Shown: positions 6,776 to 10,468 of the stretch, piece after piece | Position numbering within the stretch: the first letter of the stretch is position 1 | Layout of the letters: each line of letters starts with the position of its first letter | Assembly: GCA_964345635.1 (NCBI GenBank) | Contig: CAYFRM010000070.1 | Location: 1 to 10,468 of the forward strand | Source: WVXT01 sp964345635 | GTDB taxonomy: Bacteria; UBA6262; WVXT01 | DNA length: 10,468 bases | Direction: 5' to 3' | Notes under the pieces: generated by a model | Told to the model about the DNA's origin: nothing | The model's database searches: none | The model's input: only the letters and a program-made list of their open reading frames with translations | Made by a program: the position numbers and the translations under genes

Positions 6776-8929
6776 ATGATTCGCATACAAATCAAATCTC
6801 GTAAAAGAGCCATATGGATAATTTCTGCCTCTGTATTTGTAATTTTGGTAATCACCATATTAACTTTGAGGCATTACCTGACGGAGCTACCTCGCATCGA
6901 TACCCTTGATGAGTATAGACCAAACCTGATTACTCAAATTTACGATATCAACGGGGAAGTTATTGCCGAGCTTTTCGTGGAAAGAAGGGCCCTTGTCCCT
7001 CTATCCAAAATTCCCGTAGACCTGCAGAACGCTGTTATCGCTGTTGAAGACCAGCGGTTCTTCAAACACTGGGGAGCAGACCTGCACGCTATTGCCAGGG
7101 CTATGCTGGCCAACCTGAAGCACGGTCAGATTGTGGAAGGGGGAAGCACCATAACTCAGCAACTGTCCAAGGCCTTATTCTTAACCAGGGAAAAAACGAT
7201 TGAAAGAAAGATAAAGGAATTGCTCCTTTCCATCCAGTTAGAAAAAGATTACACCAAAGAAGAAATTTTACAGTTGTATTTAAATCAAGTCTATTTTGGC
7301 CAGGCTGCTTACGGAGTTCAAGAAGCCGCCAGTATCTATTTTGGAAAAAATATCGAAGAGTTGAATCTGGCAGAATCGGCTCTCCTGGCAGGACTTCCAC
7401 GAGCGCCCAACAGGTACTCTCCTTTCGTGGACGTTGCCCGCGCTTATAGGAGGAGGGCCACCGTACTTCATAGAATGGTGGAATGTGGATTTATTACCGA
7501 AGACGAGGAAAAAGAGACCAATTACTATCCGCTACCATTCGAAAAACATCAATTGAAAATGTCACAAGGTTCTTATTTCGTGGAGTACGTAAGACAAATA
7601 TTGGAGCCAAAATATGGGACTAACGCCATATTTAAAGGCGGCCTTAGGATTTACACAACTCTGGACTTGAAAATGCAGAAAATTGCAGAAAAGTTTCTGG
7701 CAGAGAAACTGGATGAGTTCGACGAGATGAAAAAGAGAGAAGGCCCGGAACCGGAAGAGATTCAACCAGAGGGAATGGAAAAGGTCGCGGAGAGAAGAGT
7801 CCAGGGCGCCATCGTAGCCATCCATCCTGCCACAGGACAGATCAGGGTAATGGTGGGAGGTCGAGAGTTTGAGGAAAGTCAATTCAATAGAGCAGTTCAG
7901 GCAAAAAGACAACCGGGAAGTGCGTTTAAGCCATTTATTTATACCGCTGCTATTGATAACGGGTATACAGTAGTGAGTCCCATTGAAGATTCTCCCGTTG
8001 CCTATTACAATGATGGCATACACTGGAAACTTCTTTCCAACACTACCGACCTTTCCGACATAGACCCGGAAATTGTCAAGAATATAAACCCTGAAAACAT
8101 CTGGATTCCCCAGAACTACAAAGAAACTTTCCTCGGGCGAACCTCGGTTCGCGATGCTTTGGCCTATTCCATCAACGTCTGCGCCGTAAAAATATTGGAC
8201 AGAATCAGACCCACTACTGCCGCCGGTTATGCTAAAAAAATGGGTATAGAAAGTCCCCTGGAGAAAACACTGTCTCTCGCCTTAGGTTCATCGGTACTCA
8301 CGCCGCTGGAAATAACTTCAGCTTACGGAATCCTGGCAAACCAGGGTATCAGAACCGAGCCTTATGCCGTTATTAGAGTGGAAGATGCCAGTGGAAATGT
8401 CCTGGAAGAGAACTTCCCGGAGGAGGAAGCGGTATTATCTTCCCAAACTGCCTACATTATGACGCACCTATTGAAGGAAGTTGCCGAGAGAGGGACCGGT
8501 TGGTACACCAAACGCATAGGTCGCCCCAGAGCGGGAAAAACGGGCACAACCAATGAATTTACCGACGCCTGGTTCATCGGGTTTGTCCCCAATCTGGTAA
8601 CCGGTGTGTGGGTGGGATATGACGATAATCATACCCTGGGAGATAGACAGAGCGGAGCAGTGGCAGCCTGTCCTATGTGGACAGAATTTATGAAAGAGGC
8701 CCTGCAGGATACTCCTGTTTTGGAATTCTCCGTTCCCCCCAATATCGTATTCGTGAAGATAGACCCGAGAACAGGGCTTTTGGCCCTGGAAGACTGCCCG
8801 GATGCCGTTTTGCTACCATTCGTAAAAGGCACGGAACCGACCGATTATTTCCTGAGTGACAAAACGTCCGAAGAACAAATGGGGCTGCCATTTTCTTCTC
8901 CGTCGGAAAGAGAACCTTCCTGGGACTAA
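6776..8929 (+). CDS. mrcA: Class A penicillin-binding protein 1A (glycosyltransferase/transpeptidase)
   Basis: This bifunctional enzyme polymerises lipid II and cross-links peptidoglycan on the outer face of the inner membrane. From the ATG at 6776 it has 717 residues. A single membrane anchor lies at about 12-32. The GT51 domain has EDQRFFKHWG (91-100, catalytic E91), GGSTITQQLSK (122-132), RKIKE (144-148) and EILQLYLNQVYFG (163-175). The transpeptidase has SAFK (S382 nucleophile, K385), SIN (465-467) and KTGTTNE (588-594). An acidic linker (about 312-340) precedes the penicillin-binding core, probably part of an OB-like insert. All catalytic residues are present. An in-frame ATG at 6671 would add 35 residues, but it lies upstream of the predicted promoter and translates the repeat, so I reject it. 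It is monocistronic: own promoter, terminator right after. Confidence 0.96.
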   Translation: MIRIQIKSRKRAIWIISASVFVILVITILTLRHYLTELPRIDTLDEYRPNLITQIYDINGEVIAELFVERRALVPLSKIPVDLQNAVIAVEDQRFFKHWGADLHAIARAMLANLKHGQIVEGGSTITQQLSKALFLTREKTIERKIKELLLSIQLEKDYTKEEILQLYLNQVYFGQAAYGVQEAASIYFGKNIEELNLAESALLAGLPRAPNRYSPFVDVARAYRRRATVLHRMVECGFITEDEEKETNYYPLPFEKHQLKMSQGSYFVEYVRQILEPKYGTNAIFKGGLRIYTTLDLKMQKIAEKFLAEKLDEFDEMKKREGPEPEEIQPEGMEKVAERRVQGAIVAIHPATGQIRVMVGGREFEESQFNRAVQAKRQPGSAFKPFIYTAAIDNGYTVVSPIEDSPVAYYNDGIHWKLLSNTTDLSDIDPEIVKNINPENIWIPQNYKETFLGRTSVRDALAYSINVCAVKILDRIRPTTAAGYAKKMGIESPLEKTLSLALGSSVLTPLEITSAYGILANQGIRTEPYAVIRVEDASGNVLEENFPEEEAVLSSQTAYIMTHLLKEVAERGTGWYTKRIGRPRAGKTGTTNEFTDAWFIGFVPNLVTGVWVGYDDNHTLGDRQSGAVAACPMWTEFMKEALQDTPVLEFSVPPNIVFVKIDPRTGLLALEDCPDAVLLPFVKGTEPTDYFLSDKTSEEQMGLPFSSPSEREPSWD

Positions 8930-8947
8930 ATCATAAAAATCTGATAA

Positions 8948-8970
8948 GAAAAAGTGACAGGTACTTTTTC
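8948..8970. repeat. Perfect 8-bp inverted repeat after the PBP1A gene
   Basis: GAAAAAGT (8948-8955) and ACTTTTTC (8963-8970) pair perfectly around the loop GACAGGT. The right arm carries a T5 run, so it could help terminate transcription, although the stem is A/T-rich. The motif resembles AGTGNCAGG-type palindromes I associate with REP-like elements, an impression not verifiable here. Confidence 0.5.
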
Positions 8971-8978
8971 CGATGGAG

Positions 8979-9005
8979 TCCTCCCGAAAGGGAGGAATAT
9001 TTTTT
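8979..9005 (+). terminator. Rho-independent terminator of the PBP1A gene
   Basis: TCCTCCC (8979-8985) and GGGAGGA (8990-8996) form a 7-bp GC-rich stem capped by a GAAA tetraloop of the GNRA type, followed by ATATTTTTT. This is a canonical intrinsic terminator 50 bases after the stop codon. It separates the PBP unit from the YbjQ-like gene. Confidence 0.88.
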
Positions 9006-9054
9006 GACAGTGAAAACGAAGTGCTTCGCAAAAAATGCCAAATTGGAAGCATAA

Positions 9055-9132
9055 ATGAAGTATTTCAACTATGAAAAGTTAACTGACATTTTGGATTGCG
9101 ATTCCTGGCAATCGCAAAAGGAGGAATTATGA
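9055..9132 (+). CDS. Possible 25-residue leader ORF overlapping the YbjQ-like start
   Basis: ATG at 9055 opens a frame of 25 codons, beginning MKYFNYEKLTDIL and ending with QSQKEEL, then TGA at 9130-9132. The stop overlaps the next ATG as ATGA, the classic arrangement for translational coupling. GGAAG (9045-9049) lies 5 bases upstream of its ATG, and an in-frame TAA sits just before it. The peptide is hydrophilic, has no membrane segment and matches no family I know. A hairpin (9096-9117) lies within its last third. It could be a real leader peptide or a chance frame; short length keeps confidence low. Confidence 0.3.
   Translation: MKYFNYEKLTDILDCDSWQSQKEEL
9096..9117 (+). promoter_or_regulatory. 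Hairpin just upstream of the YbjQ-like ribosome-binding site
   Basis: TTGCGATT (9096-9103) and AATCGCAA (9110-9117) are perfect arms around the loop CCTGGC. The hairpin ends 2 bases before GGAGG (9120-9124), so folding could affect ribosome access, or it may protect the 5' end of the message. No T-tract follows, so it is not a terminator. Confidence 0.5.
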
Positions 9133-9686
9133 AAATACTTCGATTGATTGGCTCCCTGGCTTTCGTGCTCGGGCTATTCACCGCAATATTTGCCGGAATA
9201 CCCTGGCACATTATCGTTAGTGACGATCCAGTCGTACCCTGGTGGCTCAGGACAGCAATTTTCTGCCTTCTAGGTGGTATCCTGCTAGTCCTTTTGACAG
9301 TGGCTATCGAACAAAGGAAAAGCACGACGTCAGGAAAGGAGCTTCCACTTAATCAGTCCCAACCCGGAGTTTTGCTAATGAATTCTACAAATATACCTGG
9401 CCGCGAGGTCACCGATATTCTGGGTTTAGTCAAAGGACACACTATTTTTGCCATCTGGCTGGGAAAGGACCTCTCTGCCTTGGTGCGATTGGTCCTTGGC
9501 GGTGAGTTGACTGAGTACACGGAGATGATGGGACGGGCCCGCAAGGTAGCTACTGACCGGATGATCGCCCAGGCCGAGAAGCTGGGGGCTGACGCGATTA
9601 TCAACGTGCGCTATATGACCACTAGCGTCATCGGCAGTGCCGCTGAACTTTTGGCCTACGGCACAGCCATCAAGCTGAGTAAATAA
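9129..9686 (+). CDS. Membrane-anchored YbjQ/UPF0145-family protein
   Basis: The C-terminal half (about 80-183) matches the YbjQ family (Pfam YbjQ_1, often labelled putative heavy-metal binding). VLLMNSTNIPGREVTDILG is at 81-99 and GELTEYTEMMGRARKVATDR at 125-144. AEKLGADAIINVRY is at 149-162, with a closing AYGTAIKL at 176-183. The usual family member is a soluble protein of about 105 residues. This one has 185, because two hydrophobic segments (about 6-28 and 40-60) precede the domain, so it is probably anchored with the YbjQ domain in the cytoplasm. No obvious metal-binding Cys or His cluster is visible. The ATG at 9129 is chosen over an upstream TTG in frame because GGAGG ends 4 bases before it. 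The biochemical function is unknown for the family. Confidence 0.8.
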   Translation: MKILRLIGSLAFVLGLFTAIFAGIPWHIIVSDDPVVPWWLRTAIFCLLGGILLVLLTVAIEQRKSTTSGKELPLNQSQPGVLLMNSTNIPGREVTDILGLVKGHTIFAIWLGKDLSALVRLVLGGELTEYTEMMGRARKVATDRMIAQAEKLGADAIINVRYMTTSVIGSAAELLAYGTAIKLSK

Positions 9687-9768
9687 ATTACTTTACAGAA
9701 GGACACGGAAGGATATTTACTATTTTACTGCGACAAAAAGGAAACGTTAGTTAAGAAAGGAGAACCTT

Positions 9769-10299
9769 ATGGCTAAAACTGGTAAAGATGCTGAGACCGA
9801 GGGAGTACTATATGTAGCTAATTTGATGTGCGTGGCAGCCAGGACAGCGCCCAAAGCCCGAGGAATGGACAACATTGTCAGCACTGTTGTAACCGGTAAA
9901 GAAAAGGAATCTCTCGCCGGGAAAATGGAACAATTCGGAAAAAAGACGGAACGGGCCGCCGGGTTCGCCCGGGACGCAAATTGCGTCCGCCAGGCGCAAG
10001 CCGTGGTTTTAATCGGCACAAAATTTGATCCGGTGGGTCTGGATTGCGGTTTTTGCGGATTTGAGAACTGCCGTAAATGTGAACAGGCTCTTGCTCGCTG
10101 CGCCCACAATAGCGGCGATTTGGGAATTGCCATAGGTTCTGCTGTTTCCATTGCCAGCGATAACAGAGTAGATAGCCGCGTTATGTATACAATTGGCTGG
10201 ACCTCTGTTCAGGCAAAAATACTGGGAGAAAAAGTCAAAATGGTCCTGGGTATCCCTCTCTCTGCCAGTGGAAAGAATATCTTCTTCGACCGAAAATAG
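9769..10299 (+). CDS. DUF2148 ferredoxin-domain protein (COG4739)
   Basis: The 176-residue protein matches the DUF2148 family of small proteins found mostly in anaerobes and annotated as containing a ferredoxin-like domain. DCGFCGFENCRKCEQ (92-106) holds cysteines 93, 96, 101 and 104, with C111 close behind. This spacing could ligate an Fe-S cluster. Two further cysteines are at 21 and 72. The C-terminal segment DLGIAIGSAVSIASD (117-131) and WTSVQAKILGE (144-154) are typical of the family. There is no signal peptide or membrane segment, so it is likely cytoplasmic. AAGGAG (9757-9762) lies 6 bases before the ATG. It follows the YbjQ-like gene by 82 bases and precedes a membrane transporter-like gene by 44 bases, so it may share a transcript with the latter. 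The function is not known; a redox or cofactor role is inference from the cysteines. Confidence 0.85.
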   Translation: MAKTGKDAETEGVLYVANLMCVAARTAPKARGMDNIVSTVVTGKEKESLAGKMEQFGKKTERAAGFARDANCVRQAQAVVLIGTKFDPVGLDCGFCGFENCRKCEQALARCAHNSGDLGIAIGSAVSIASDNRVDSRVMYTIGWTSVQAKILGEKVKMVLGIPLSASGKNIFFDRK

Positions 10300-10343
10300 T
10301 AGAACATATTTCAGCCATCCCAGACCGATAAGGTGGTGAAGTA

Positions 10344-10468
10344 ATGAAAGAACTGTTTACTATGTGGAAACATACCAGAATGGTAGTCTTGACAGCAGTG
10401 ACCGCCTCAGTTTATGCTGCCGTACTAATTCCATTTAAGCCCATACCAATAATTCCCGGATTTACAGA
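10344..10468 (+). CDS. Membrane protein, ECF-transporter S-component-like (5' part only)
   Basis: The first 41 codons are in the window and the frame runs off the right edge without a stop. The start MKELFTMWKHTRMVVLTAV is followed by a hydrophobic helix (about 13-30) and then PFKPIPIIPGFT. A short cytoplasmic N-terminus, a first helix rich in Ala/Val, and a Pro-rich turn resemble substrate-binding S components of energy-coupling-factor vitamin transporters (QueT/BioY/RibU-like groups). AAGGTGG (10330-10336) lies 7 bases before the ATG, supporting this start. The vitamin or precursor cannot be told from this fragment, and another small integral membrane family remains possible. Confidence 0.55.
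   Translation, partial: MKELFTMWKHTRMVVLTAVTASVYAAVLIPFKPIPIIPGFT

Noticed and set aside
7562..8023. Minus-strand open frame of 153 codons inside the PBP gene
   Set aside because: It is antisense to the conserved transpeptidase region, low-complexity in style and without a ribosome-binding sequence; a shadow frame.
9004..9036. Perfect TTGACA after the PBP terminator as a promoter for the YbjQ-like gene
   Set aside because: No acceptable -10 lies 15-19 bases downstream; the T-rich start is part of the terminator tail.
9096..9128. TTG start that would add 11 residues to the YbjQ-like protein
   Set aside because: The TTG is the first base triplet of a hairpin arm; the ATG at 9129 has a strong GGAGG at proper spacing.
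9692..9723. TTTACA with TACTAT before the DUF2148 gene as a promoter
   Set aside because: The spacer would be 20 bases, and the closer TATTTA matches the -10 consensus poorly.
1..10468. tRNA, rRNA, CRISPR array or insertion sequence
   Set aside because: No cloverleaf, conserved rRNA stretch, regularly spaced direct repeats or transposase frame was seen on either strand.

Overview
The window reads as a stretch of anaerobic bacterial chromosome with moderate GC content and tight gene packing. No intergenic gap exceeds about 200 bases, and no phage, transposase, CRISPR or RNA gene is visible. SecA and a class A penicillin-binding protein show an ordinary bacterium with a Sec pathway and a peptidoglycan wall. 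The DUF2148 ferredoxin-domain protein is a family typical of anaerobes. The mix is compatible with a deep-branching uncultured lineage such as Omnitrophota or a neighbour, but that placement is a guess from protein style and cannot be proven here.

Layout on the minus strand, in transcription order: a strong promoter (6655-6683) drives a three-gene operon of transaldolase-family protein (6622-5423), dihydrodipicolinate synthase/N-acetylneuraminate lyase-family aldolase (5409-4507, with the start moved inward) and FGGY carbohydrate kinase (4447-3077). A terminator-like structure (3008-3072) follows. It overlaps the -35 box of the next promoter, which drives secA (2954-198). Beyond secA lies a 197-base tail full of nested inverted repeats.

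Layout on the plus strand: a second strong promoter (6706-6733), back to back with the operon promoter, drives a PBP1A-type bifunctional peptidoglycan synthase. Its start is moved inward to 6776, and a dispersed-repeat-like sequence abuts the start codon and may supply its Shine-Dalgarno sequence. A textbook terminator (8979-9005) ends it. Then come a possible 25-codon leader ORF overlapping the start of a membrane-anchored YbjQ/UPF0145 protein, a DUF2148 (COG4739) cysteine-rich protein, and the first 41 codons of a membrane protein resembling an ECF-transporter S component.

How the genes work together: the minus-strand operon looks like a compact carbon-catabolism module with one kinase and two Schiff-base aldolase-fold enzymes. 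No transporter, dehydrogenase or regulator is linked to it in the window, so its substrate is unknown. I found no clear new defence or mobile system. The most unusual material is non-coding: the 14-bp repeat set around the kinase, the hairpin cluster after secA, the repeat that abuts the PBP start, and the leader ORF before the YbjQ-like gene.
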